A stretch of DNA of 15,356 bases from a bacterium (GCA_017541565.1 JAFXYU010000302.1:1-15356); one strand, 5' to 3'; counted from the first letter of the stretch, positions 1-7,355 are shown. Notes: generated by a model from the letters alone, not told the origin. Numbers and translations: made by a program.

Positions 1-467
1 TAAAAATACTCAAAAAGAATTATGATATTTACTATAACAGAGCGGTGGCACACCACTTGAGGGGCGAATACAATGATGCCGGACTTGATTACTGTAAAGC
101 AATCGAAATTGAACCAATGAAATTTGAAGCACATTATAACCTTGCTGTACTGTTAAGACACACACATCATTATCGTGAATCTATAAGTGAACTTGAAAAA
201 GCGGCATTATTGATTACGGAATCACCTGATTCAAGCGGATTACAAACTGCATACATATTTAACCTTTTAAATGAAGTTTCCAGAAAATTCATAACCAGCG
301 ACGATTACGGAACACAGAGGCTTACGGATGAACCTAAGGCAAGCACCAGTTACACTTATGTAAACGGGAAAATCGTTCCCTCTGATGATTTTGACAAAGC
401 GATGATTAAAAACTTTAAAACCTGTGCCGGATATGAAACGTTTAAACACGAGGATGATGATTTTTAA
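1..467 (+). CDS. TPR-repeat protein, 3' part (5' end outside window)
   Basis: The reading frame is already open at the first complete codon (position 3), so this is the C-terminal ~154 residues of a longer protein. An internal GTG at 45 should not be taken as the start. Two tetratricopeptide repeats are visible back to back. One ends in DYCKAIEIEP; the next begins with KFEAHYNLAVLLR and runs to SISELEKAALL. Both have the small/large alternation and the Ala/Tyr pattern of TPR helices A and B. The remaining ~80 residues are acidic and non-repetitive, ending in EDDDF. TPR domains are protein-protein adaptors; the partner cannot be read here. The stop codon overlaps the start of the diguanylate cyclase gene (TAATG), which implies translational coupling. 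A scaffold or sensor role in the same c-di-GMP pathway is therefore plausible inference. No signal peptide can be assessed because the N-terminus is missing. Confidence 0.85.
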   Translation, partial: KILKKNYDIYYNRAVAHHLRGEYNDAGLDYCKAIEIEPMKFEAHYNLAVLLRHTHHYRESISELEKAALLITESPDSSGLQTAYIFNLLNEVSRKFITSDDYGTQRLTDEPKASTSYTYVNGKIVPSDDFDKAMIKNFKTCAGYETFKHEDDDF

Positions 468-1861
468 TGGACAATAAGCAACTTCTATTTTTATCAAAAG
501 TTTCAGATATCCTGACAAAAGATATTGATATAAAAGAATTGAGTGACTCTTTAAAATCTTTGCTGGAGCAATTTGCAGATGCAAAAGAACTTAAAATTTA
601 TATCTATGATAACATTACATCAACCATAAGGGACTGTGTTGATAATTGGAGCATTGTTGAGGAAGAGTCTGAAATATACACAACATTTGACGCTATCAAA
701 GGTAATGATTTTGTCATAAATTCGAAAGCGTATAAACTGTCTGAGATTAACGATAATACTACGTTTAAGATTGATTCTGTTTTTATGCCTTTAGTTAAGA
801 ATGAAAAAATCTTCGGTTTAATTAAATTAGAACTAAATACGTCTTTGAGCAATGATTTTCTGTTTCTTATGAAAATTTTTGCCTCACAAGTTTCTCTAAA
901 ACTACAGAACATTGTACTTGATGAACAATCAAAGATAAACGTTGATTTTCACGACTCTATGAAGAATATAGCAAAAATTATTGAAACGCAGTATGAACTA
1001 AACTATATAGTTCCTCTGATTGGCGAGATGCTTGATAGATTTATTTCCGACCACCTGATATACGTCTTTCTTAAAAAAGACGAAAAGTTAGATCTTGTAT
1101 GGCCTAAAGCATGCAACGACGAAAGAGTTTATGAAGCATTAAACCAACTGACTCCCGAAACCGAATATATTCTCACAAACAATGATAAAATCGGTGCGTT
1201 TCCTCTGACATCCGATGGCGAGATTTCCGGATGCATTGTGGCAAGAAGTACACTCGACGGATTGTCTAAGCGTGATATCAGTTATCTTGAACAATTAACG
1301 CGACAATCTGCAATAACAATAAACAGAGCAAACACTTATTCAAAGATTTTACAGTATGCAACAATTGATGCGCTGACAAATCTTAATAACAGACGACAAT
1401 TTGAAATCCGTTTAAAACAGGAAATCGCAACGACAAGACGTCAAAACAACCCGCTTTGTGCAATGATGATTGATGTCGACTTCTTCAAAAAAGTCAACGA
1501 TACATACGGGCATGCAAGCGGTGATGCTGTTTTAAGAGGTGTTGCAGGAATTATAAAATCCGCTCTTCGTGAATCAGATATTCCTGCAAGATACGGCGGA
1601 GAGGAGTTTGCAATACTTTTGCCATATACACATATTGAAGAGGCACAAATCGTTGGCGAACGTTTGAGAAAAACTGTTGAAACAACTCCAATCGAAATAG
1701 ATGTAGAGGGAGTTGATGCTAAAGAATTGAGTGTTACAATAAGCATGGGGCTTGCGGAATTTAACAATAAAGAAACAGGCGAAGAACTTTTTGAGCGCGC
1801 GGATAAAGCACTTTATGAAGCAAAAACCTCCGGCAGAAACAGAGTCTGCATAAATGCATAA
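467..1861 (+). CDS. GAF-GGDEF diguanylate cyclase
   Basis: This 464-aa protein should make cyclic di-GMP from two GTP. The C-terminal ~165 residues are a complete GGDEF domain. It opens with DALTNLNNRRQFE, then has the metal-binding segment MMIDVDFFKKVNDTYGH, and the active-site loop is GGEEF (residues 377-381). An intact inhibitory I-site, RESD (368-371), lies five residues before it, so product feedback inhibition is expected. The N-terminal ~295 residues have no membrane segment. They look like two GAF-type sensor modules (about 10-150 and 165-295) with alternating strands and helices, but the ligand is unknown. A short helical linker before DALTNL is typical of the coiled signalling stalk of these enzymes. 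The ATG overlaps the stop of the upstream TPR gene by one base. c-di-GMP commonly controls motility, and flagellar genes lie in this window, though not in the same operon. The enzyme class is secure; the input signal is not. Confidence 0.95.
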   Translation: MDNKQLLFLSKVSDILTKDIDIKELSDSLKSLLEQFADAKELKIYIYDNITSTIRDCVDNWSIVEEESEIYTTFDAIKGNDFVINSKAYKLSEINDNTTFKIDSVFMPLVKNEKIFGLIKLELNTSLSNDFLFLMKIFASQVSLKLQNIVLDEQSKINVDFHDSMKNIAKIIETQYELNYIVPLIGEMLDRFISDHLIYVFLKKDEKLDLVWPKACNDERVYEALNQLTPETEYILTNNDKIGAFPLTSDGEISGCIVARSTLDGLSKRDISYLEQLTRQSAITINRANTYSKILQYATIDALTNLNNRRQFEIRLKQEIATTRRQNNPLCAMMIDVDFFKKVNDTYGHASGDAVLRGVAGIIKSALRESDIPARYGGEEFAILLPYTHIEEAQIVGERLRKTVETTPIEIDVEGVDAKELSVTISMGLAEFNNKETGEELFERADKALYEAKTSGRNRVCINA

Positions 1862-1862
1862 A

Positions 1863-2681
1863 TTAAAGTGAAAGATAATATTCTTTCATCAATTTTGCAT
1901 CATCTTCAATATTAGGGCTTTCACATACAATCGCACCTTTAATGTTAAACGCTTTAAAAGCCTTCAGTAAATCCTTATAATTCATATCGGATTCTTCTAA
2001 GTTAAGGTGTTTCTTTTCACCCTTAGCACCGTAATCAATCCCTGCAATATGCGCGTGAAAATTATCCAGTGCAACTTGACCGAGTTCGTTTCCGATTTTT
2101 TCAAAGATTTGAGCAAACTCATCATAAGTATTTGAAATCCCATTGTATCGCGCATGCAAATGAGAAAAATCGACACACGGAAGGACTGTTTCGAACTCCT
2201 TTGAAAGCCTTATAATTTCTTCCAAATCACCCCACTGAGTTGCTTTTCCCGTTGTTTCCGGACGAATCCATATTTTGTTATTCTTTTTTCCCAACTCATC
2301 AGTAATTATTTTAATACCACTTTTAATCTGATTATAAACAGGCTCTGCATCCATTCCGAGATAAAATCCCGCATGAAAGGTTATACTAAATCCGCCAAGA
2401 GAATTTGCCGTTTCGGCTGTTTCAATAATTCTTTGAATACTTGAATCTACCTTATCTGATTCTCTTGCATTGAGATTTACATAAAAAGGAGCATGTGCCG
2501 TAATAACCTTATCAGAAGCACCTACAACTTCTCTGCTTTTGTCGCTTATTCTGACACCTCTTACAAACTCAAGTTCAAGTCCGTCCAAGCCCATCTCATC
2601 AAGTACGCGAAATCCGGCTTCATATCCTTTTGCACCGGCTCTTAGAGGAACTCCGGCTGTTATAAAATTTAATTTATCCAT
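1863..2681 (-). CDS. Endonuclease IV-like (Nfo-type) TIM-barrel protein
   Basis: This 272-aa protein has the length and ligand order of the endonuclease IV / xylose-isomerase-like TIM barrel. That family binds zinc, and Nfo cleaves DNA 5' of abasic sites. Candidate metal ligands in order are H63 (ITAHAPFYVN), H103 (TFHAGF), E142 (RPETTGK), D171 and H174 (CVDFSHLHAR), H209/H211 (FHAHIAGI), H225 (GEKKHLNLEE) and E254 (VCESPN). In E. coli Nfo the H225 equivalent sits in an Asp-x-His pair; here the position two residues before H225 is Lys223, so one classical zinc ligand seems absent. The GEKKHLNLEESD stretch resembles what I recall of archaeal-type Nfo relatives, so this is probably that subfamily rather than a dead enzyme. 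It begins 2 nt after the Fmt-like gene, the last gene of a leftward operon. Its tail faces the GGDEF gene with one base between the stops. AP endonuclease activity is inferred; another TIM-barrel hydrolase or isomerase role is possible. Confidence 0.8.
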   Translation of the reverse strand: MDKLNFITAGVPLRAGAKGYEAGFRVLDEMGLDGLELEFVRGVRISDKSREVVGASDKVITAHAPFYVNLNARESDKVDSSIQRIIETAETANSLGGFSITFHAGFYLGMDAEPVYNQIKSGIKIITDELGKKNNKIWIRPETTGKATQWGDLEEIIRLSKEFETVLPCVDFSHLHARYNGISNTYDEFAQIFEKIGNELGQVALDNFHAHIAGIDYGAKGEKKHLNLEESDMNYKDLLKAFKAFNIKGAIVCESPNIEDDAKLMKEYYLSL

Positions 2682-2683
2682 AA

Positions 2684-3625
2684 TTATTTGAATTCTTCCC
2701 CGATTTTTGGATTAACGATACGAATAAAATCTTTACTGTCACCAATAAAGAAACTTCCAAACTGCATTACGGTCGGAACAATTAATCCCTTTGAAGTTGC
2801 TATAAAAAATTTATCATCCTCTATTTTTGCAACAGTTCCTGCAGGATGCGGAACACTATATGCATCAGATGCAACTTCAGCCTTCATAATCTTCATCATG
2901 TTCCCGCGAAAAGTCGTACTTGCAAGTATAAACGGATTCAACGCTCTGATAAAACGCTCAATTTCTTCCGCAGATTGATTATAATTTATAAACAAATCCT
3001 GTTCACTCAATCCTTTTCCGGATACAAAATCACCTCTTGGCTGCGCCAATCTTGGGAGCGGCTGTGCTTCATACATTTGAAGAACCTGAAGTAAAAGTTC
3101 AATTCCGATTACGTTCAGTTCATTAAAAATCGTACCCATTGTTGCTTTTGAGTGTATGTGATAAGGTTTTTGAGCAATAATATCACCGGTATCAAAACCT
3201 TCGTCCATAAAATGAATAGTTACACCCGTTTCTGCCTCGCCGTTCATAATTACTCTGGAATAAGGATTTCCTCCTCTGTATTTCGGAAGCATTGAAGGGT
3301 GAACATTAATAAACCCGTCTTTTGTCGCATCCATCAAAACCTTTGGAACTTTGTAATTAAAAGAACAGACAACTGCAGCATCAACATCCAAATTCTTTAC
3401 TTTTTCAATAAGTTGCGGTTCATCCAGTTCATCATAATCAATATAATTCAGTCCTCTTGAGATAACAAAATTCCTAAACTCCGAGAACAAATTGTGATCT
3501 TTTTTAGGTCCCAAAACTCCGACTATATTTACTCCCGCCATCAAAAGACCGTCAAGACCTACATAAGCCATATCCGGTATACCGACAAAAAGTATTCTTT
3601 TTTTATATTGAGTTCTGTTAAACAT
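2684..3625 (-). CDS. Methionyl-tRNA formyltransferase family (Fmt-like) protein
   Basis: This 313-aa protein has the usual Fmt length and two-domain layout. The N-terminal Rossmann-type formyltransferase domain carries the catalytic Asn-x-His...Asp set: N107 and H109 in INVHPSMLP, and D145 in DEGFDTGD. The neighbouring YRGG and AETGVTIHFMD blocks fit N10-formyl-THF-dependent enzymes. The C-terminal ~95 residues (from about 213: NYNQSAEEIERFIRALNPF, then PAGTV and a late DFIR) resemble the Fmt C-terminal OB-fold, which contacts tRNA. Fmt formylates initiator Met-tRNA using 10-formyl-THF. The N-domain differs from typical Fmt: the PD-(K/R)-P-x-GRG-type loop after the second strand is replaced by GPKKDHNLFSEF, and the usual RGAAPI is RGGNPY. 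A sugar- or amine-formyltransferase role cannot be excluded. The start overlaps the crcB stop by 8 nt (ATGTTTAA), so the two are cotranslated. No def gene is nearby. Confidence 0.78.
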   Translation of the reverse strand: MFNRTQYKKRILFVGIPDMAYVGLDGLLMAGVNIVGVLGPKKDHNLFSEFRNFVISRGLNYIDYDELDEPQLIEKVKNLDVDAAVVCSFNYKVPKVLMDATKDGFINVHPSMLPKYRGGNPYSRVIMNGEAETGVTIHFMDEGFDTGDIIAQKPYHIHSKATMGTIFNELNVIGIELLLQVLQMYEAQPLPRLAQPRGDFVSGKGLSEQDLFINYNQSAEEIERFIRALNPFILASTTFRGNMMKIMKAEVASDAYSVPHPAGTVAKIEDDKFFIATSKGLIVPTVMQFGSFFIGDSKDFIRIVNPKIGEEFK

Positions 3626-3992
3626 ATTTTTTTACCAGCGCTACTCCAAGTATAACCGAAATTGCGCAAATTAACAAACTTGTAAAGATATATCCTCCTG
3701 CCTTGAAATATTGACCTGTTTGATAATATTCCAAGACTTCGAGTGATAGTGCACTCAGCGTACTTAATCCGCCGCAAAAACCTGCGATTAGAAATGTTTT
3801 ATGTACGCTTTCACTATCACTCTTAATTATGAAATAAGAAAAAACAACTGTTGCAATAAAACATCCCAAAAAGTTAGCACACAATGTCGCAATCGGATAC
3901 AACTCTAATTTTGTAGGAATAAATAGCGTAATCAAATATCTTACGACTGCGCCCAGCCCTCCGCCTATAAATACCGCAAATATATTTTCCAT
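3618..3992 (-). CDS. crcB: CrcB/Fluc-type fluoride ion channel
   Basis: This is a 124-aa, four-helix membrane protein of the Fluc family, which exports toxic fluoride as a dual-topology dimer. Signatures are GGGLGAVVRY (residues 10-19), the pore Asn in CANFLGCF (N40) and GFCGGLSTLSALS (71-83) around the TM3 break. In well-studied Flucs the last motif reads GGLTTFSTFS, whose two phenylalanines line the fluoride path. Here both are leucine (L79, L82), an odd feature for this family. I chose the ATG at 3992 because the family starts a few residues before the GG motif. An in-frame ATG at 4016 (adding MIGDVGNI) has a good AGAAGG ribosome site 8 nt upstream and is a real alternative. The gene overlaps the ART reading frame upstream and the Fmt-like start downstream. 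Some bacteria use two different CrcB subunits; no second copy is in this window. No fluoride riboswitch was recognised. Confidence 0.88.
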   Translation of the reverse strand: MENIFAVFIGGGLGAVVRYLITLFIPTKLELYPIATLCANFLGCFIATVVFSYFIIKSDSESVHKTFLIAGFCGGLSTLSALSLEVLEYYQTGQYFKAGGYIFTSLLICAISVILGVALVKKYV

Positions 3993-4803
3993 TATATTCC
4001 CTACGTCTCCAATCATACAATAAACCTTCTTTGAGAACGAGTTTCAATGTAATTTTATAATACTTGCTTCCGTCTTTTCTAAGAACAAAATCTACATCCG
4101 TAACTTTCCATTTGTACCCGTTATTTATAATAATCTCCTTTGTTTGAGCCTCGTTTGAAGTTCTTACTCCGTCAACAAAAACTGCCTGAAGGTTTTTAGG
4201 TGCCTTTACATAAAATATAAATTTTGTTTTTTTAGCATAATTTATATCGTAAGAAGTTGACATAAATCCTTTTTCCGTAAAAACATAACCGTTAATTTTA
4301 TTTTTAATATAATTTGTGTTTTCATAACTTACGGGCTTTGAAAGAACGTCTTTTATATCCTTATCCGCAAAAATTGACCCCATTCCTTTTTCATCAACAC
4401 CTCTGTAGAGAAGCATATTCTTAGGCAACTTTGTCTTTGAAATTGAAGAAGAAAGAGAATCCGCATAGTATTGCATCCTTGATTTCAGCGGTTTTGTAAT
4501 ATCCTGTTTTTTGATATAAAGATGCAAATCTCCTCTTAAATATCCGTTCATAAGAAGATACGTATTCTCACCCTTTACCGCCCCAAATACATACTTTAAT
4601 ATGATATTTTTATCATCTTGGGACAAATTTTTTGCAATCCGCTTCATTTTCTCAATGACAATAAAATTTTTGCCTACATCTTTATAAGATTTAATCAAAA
4701 TTACTTCATTAATTCCTGATGTCAATTGAGTATATGATGCTGCAAATGAAGGTACAATATTGCACAGCAAAATACATACCAATACAATTAAAAAATTTTT
4801 CAT
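3874..4803 (-). CDS. Secreted ADP-ribosyltransferase-fold protein (R-S-E class), C-terminus extended into crcB
   Basis: The N-terminus has a clear Sec signal peptide: MKNF, a hydrophobic core at 4-18, and a likely cleavage after A21 (SFA). The mature part carries the sequence marks of the arginine-type/C3-like ADP-ribosyltransferase fold (Pfam ADPRT-exoenzyme-like). These are YLLMNGYLRG (82-91), the first-strand Arg in LLYRGV (R134), an FTEKGFMSTSYD segment with the STS motif (182-184), and TKEIIINNG with the likely catalytic E223, followed by KWKVTDV. The residue two before E223 is Thr rather than Glu or Gln, so the ExE/QxE motif is imperfect. Such enzymes transfer ADP-ribose from NAD to proteins or hydrolyse NAD; the target is unknown. 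The recognisable domain ends near ITLKLVLK (residue ~258). The last ~46 residues are Arg-rich and read through the start of crcB in another frame, so a frameshift or lost stop is likely. GGAGAG precedes the ATG by 6 nt. It is the first gene of a leftward operon. Confidence 0.75.
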   Translation of the reverse strand: MKNFLIVLVCILLCNIVPSFAASYTQLTSGINEVILIKSYKDVGKNFIVIEKMKRIAKNLSQDDKNIILKYVFGAVKGENTYLLMNGYLRGDLHLYIKKQDITKPLKSRMQYYADSLSSSISKTKLPKNMLLYRGVDEKGMGSIFADKDIKDVLSKPVSYENTNYIKNKINGYVFTEKGFMSTSYDINYAKKTKFIFYVKAPKNLQAVFVDGVRTSNEAQTKEIIINNGYKWKVTDVDFVLRKDGSKYYKITLKLVLKEGLLYDWRRREYNGKYICGIYRRRAGRSRKIFDYAIYSYKIRVVSDCDIVC

Positions 4804-4830
4804 ACAAATCTCTCCGCTTACATTTTAACA

Positions 4831-4858
4831 AAATAATGATTTGTTTCAATCATTATTT
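4831..4858 (-). terminator. Weak AT-rich hairpin terminator after the HNH-like gene
   Basis: An 11-bp perfect inverted repeat (AAATAATGATT / AATCATTATTT) with a 6-nt loop overlaps the stop codon of the HNH-like gene. On the minus strand it is followed by TTTGTT before the ART ribosome site. The stem has only two G-C pairs, so termination may be partial. It is the only visible break between the HNH-like gene and the ART-crcB operon. Confidence 0.45.
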
Positions 4859-6223
4859 CAGATGAAGCGGCTCAAAAGTTAACGGTTTTTCCGGAGGTGA
4901 TAATCTAATAAGACTAGCGGCAAAATTCTTTACATACCCTGCATTTAAACCGACTTTTCTCAACTCACCCGTATTATGAGCCCACTCAAGCCATTTTATG
5001 TAATTTCTTGCACTTTCATAATTTTCAGGTTTTTCCCGAAGCAGTTGGGCATAAGTCTTGTTGCTCTTTTTATAATTTTCATAATGGTTTGTTATGCCAT
5101 AATTTAGCGGTTTATCTTTACCACCGCTGCTTTTGCTTACCACATGGTCAATATCGCCTACTGCTCCCCACAACCAGTCAAACGCTATTTTCTCGGGAGA
5201 TTTTCTCGATGCTTTTACAATAAAAGCACTGATTTCATCATCAGATGTCGGCAACTTCACCGCAATTTGAATCATTTTATGCGCCAACCTCTGATCCGGT
5301 ATATTTTGCACAAGTTCCTCAATCTCTTCTATAAAGTTTTTACGTCCAAACGGAATAAATGTCGGTATTCCGTGTATTTGGCAATTAACATCGGCAAATA
5401 ATGCTTGTAATTCTTCATCTTTATTTATGGCACTGCGCTCAAAAAAATTCTTTATTTGTTTTAATATAATCATTGCAGATTGATTATTATTCTTACTTTT
5501 CCTCTGATTTTTGTATAACGAAAGTTTTTTTGGTTTTGGAGAATGCGGTATTATTTCTGCCATATTGATAAGTTTTTTCATGGCATCTTTTTCATTTTGG
5601 TTCTTCGTATGACGAATTCTTTGAGAAATCCGCTCTAATTTGTATCTAAAATCCCTCTTATTGAACTCTTGTACAATTGGTTTTTGATCAATTTGATCCT
5701 GAGATTTTTGCATTAATTCATCAAAAATAAACTTACTCTCTTCCGGCAAATCCTTTGCTACTTCTTTTAACTCTTCAAAAAACGGCTTTTGCTTTCTATA
5801 CAATTCTACATGCGCCAAAGGTGCCCAAGATTGGAATATTTCATCAAGACGAGCCTCGGGTTTAATTTTTGAATACTCTTTTAACATCTCTAATATATCA
5901 AGTTGAATTTCTCTTAATGTATCCGATAAGGGTTCTATCGCCCTTACAATAGAACGTACAGAACGAGTAAAAATCTTTGACTTTGTAAGTTCGTCAAAAC
6001 GTTCGGGCGTAATAACAGGTCCTCCTTTACCATACAGATTGGGAGCACCTATTTTCATTAATTTCCTTAACGGTTCTGCGTTTTGAGCGGCGTGACCAAA
6101 AGAAATCGTATCTGCCATTAATGGTGACGACATTTCTAAACCGAATTTTGTCTGTTTATTATCCCTATTAACTTTCGATACTGTATTTTTATATGAAAGA
6201 AAACTGATTGGTAACACTCGCAT
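4853..6223 (-). CDS. Lineage-specific protein with C-terminal HNH-like nuclease motif
   Basis: I do not recognise a named family for the whole 456-aa protein. The first ~75 residues resemble a head I associate with Gastranaerophilales proteins: MRVLPISF, ADTISFG (37-43), then NAEPLRKLMKIGAPNLYG (48-65). There is no signal peptide. The middle (~85-340) is helical, charged and Lys-rich. Near the C-terminus is an HNH-like constellation: IDHVVSKSSGG (D359, H360, G367-G368), N374, then HYENYKKSNKT with N383 and K385. This has the DH...GG...N...N-x-x-K spacing of HNH endonucleases. It lacks CxxC zinc knuckles and the His of the classical third position is uncertain. Nucleic-acid cleavage is inference. 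The ATG at 6223 is chosen because it starts the MRV-type head; an in-frame GTG at 6238 would add five residues. It is transcribed as a single unit between the secF terminator and a weak hairpin before the ART gene. Confidence 0.72.
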   Translation of the reverse strand: MRVLPISFLSYKNTVSKVNRDNKQTKFGLEMSSPLMADTISFGHAAQNAEPLRKLMKIGAPNLYGKGGPVITPERFDELTKSKIFTRSVRSIVRAIEPLSDTLREIQLDILEMLKEYSKIKPEARLDEIFQSWAPLAHVELYRKQKPFFEELKEVAKDLPEESKFIFDELMQKSQDQIDQKPIVQEFNKRDFRYKLERISQRIRHTKNQNEKDAMKKLINMAEIIPHSPKPKKLSLYKNQRKSKNNNQSAMIILKQIKNFFERSAINKDEELQALFADVNCQIHGIPTFIPFGRKNFIEEIEELVQNIPDQRLAHKMIQIAVKLPTSDDEISAFIVKASRKSPEKIAFDWLWGAVGDIDHVVSKSSGGKDKPLNYGITNHYENYKKSNKTYAQLLREKPENYESARNYIKWLEWAHNTGELRKVGLNAGYVKNFAASLIRLSPPEKPLTFEPLHLK

Positions 6224-6284
6224 ACTTATATAAAACACCTAATTATTTTTTTTGTCACATGATTTACAAAGATTTACATAAATT

Positions 6285-6320
6285 CTAAAAAAGATGTGTC
6301 AAAAGACACATCTTTTTTAG
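6285..6320 (-). terminator. Strong intrinsic terminator downstream of secF
   Basis: A perfect 16-bp stem (CTAAAAAAGATGTGTC / GACACATCTTTTTTAG) encloses a 4-nt loop. It begins 6 nt beyond the secF stop. Runs of six A and six T flank the GC-containing core on either side, so it can work in both directions. It ends the secD-secF transcript and insulates the HNH-like gene. Confidence 0.9.
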
Positions 6321-6326
6321 TCTATA

Positions 6327-7283
6327 TTACGATATTGCAGGACTTGCCGAGTTCTTTTTATCTTCCCAAATATCAACAAGAGTTGAGCAGAAGAAGATAC
6401 TTGAATAAGTACCGATAAAGATACCCAAAATCATTGCAAGTACAAAATCTTTTGTTGTTACACCGCCCAAGAAATACAAAGCCGCAAGCGTAATCAATGT
6501 TGTAACGGAGGTATTAATACTTCTTGCAAGAGTTTGATTAATACTTGAATTCATAATTTCACCAAAAGACATTTTCTTACCGTAATATTTGAGATTTTCT
6601 CTTACACGGTCAAACACTACAATTGTATCGTGTACCGAAAAACCGATTACAGTAAGAATTGCCGTCACAAACAGAGCATCCACCTGTACGTTATAAACAA
6701 GTCCTAAAATTGAGAAAACACCAACTACAAAAAGTGTATCGTGAACAAGTCCCAATATTGCCGCCAGTGCGTAATCAAACTGGAATCTAAATGTCAAATA
6801 TGCGATAATACCTAAAATCGCAAGAGAAAGAGCAATTAATGAGTTTTTGAATAACTCCGAACCTAGCGTAGGTCCAACTGATGTTACAGAAACAAGTTCT
6901 GCCGAATCAAAATCTTTTGCTACAATTGATGTAATTTTATCTTGCTCATTTGATTTTTCATCAATAAACTTTGTCCTTACACCCAATATTGATTTTAAAT
7001 CACTTTCTTGAGAATTAACATGAATAATCTGCAAATAAGGATTTTCAATACCGCCCTGTACCAAATCACTTCTTACTGTTGCGAGTTTTTCATTTGTTAT
7101 ATCTTCCTTGACACCGTATTGCAATGTTGTACCGCCTGTATAATCAATACCTACTTTAATAGGAGTGTGTGTCGGATATACAACCATTGAATATATCATT
7201 GAAACAATTCCCGGTGTTAAGAGCAAAGCAGAAAGCGCCAAGCATAAAAATCTGTATTTTACTATATCTAATTTAAGTTTCAT
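6327..7283 (-). CDS. secF: Protein translocase subunit SecF
   Basis: This 318-aa six-helix inner-membrane protein works with SecD. Together they use the proton gradient to pull preproteins out of the SecYEG channel on the outer side of the membrane. Visible signatures: TM1 at ~12-36, GIDYTGGT (45-52) at the start of the first periplasmic domain, SVGPTLG (135-141), the conserved TM4-5 segment FSVHDTIVVFDRVREN (215-230, with D219 and D225) and LARSINTSVTTL (252-263). The length is normal for a separate SecF. AGAGGT lies about 6 nt upstream of the ATG. It follows secD by 72 nt in the same direction; no separate promoter was recognised in that gap, so cotranscription is expected. Nothing looks broken. 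The client load here includes at least the signal-peptide-bearing ART protein, an inference from proximity and not a specific link. Confidence 0.97.
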   Translation of the reverse strand: MKLKLDIVKYRFLCLALSALLLTPGIVSMIYSMVVYPTHTPIKVGIDYTGGTTLQYGVKEDITNEKLATVRSDLVQGGIENPYLQIIHVNSQESDLKSILGVRTKFIDEKSNEQDKITSIVAKDFDSAELVSVTSVGPTLGSELFKNSLIALSLAILGIIAYLTFRFQFDYALAAILGLVHDTLFVVGVFSILGLVYNVQVDALFVTAILTVIGFSVHDTIVVFDRVRENLKYYGKKMSFGEIMNSSINQTLARSINTSVTTLITLAALYFLGGVTTKDFVLAMILGIFIGTYSSIFFCSTLVDIWEDKKNSASPAIS

Positions 7284-7355
7284 ATTTTACCTCTTTTATA
7301 TAATCATGAGTAAAGCGAATTTATAAATTTTCAACTTTCCATTTTCAATTTTTCA

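Noticed and set aside
1869..1888. 7-bp inverted repeat TGAAAGA/TCTTTCA at the convergent junction as a shared terminator.
   Set aside because: It lies inside the 3' coding end of the Nfo-like gene, has a short AT-rich stem and lacks a U-run on either side; too weak to call.
3992..4102. Fluoride riboswitch upstream of crcB.
   Set aside because: The region is protein-coding for the ART C-terminus and shows no recognisable fluoride-riboswitch core; the same is true of the 49-nt gap before the ART gene.
6224..6284. Promoter for the HNH-like gene (GTGACA with a downstream TATATA).
   Set aside because: Spacing does not fit, and the -10-like bases fall at the start codon; no confident site can be given.
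7321..7355. Repeated TTTTCAA-like units between secD and secF.
   Set aside because: Short, imperfect and AT-biased; no better than chance in this composition.
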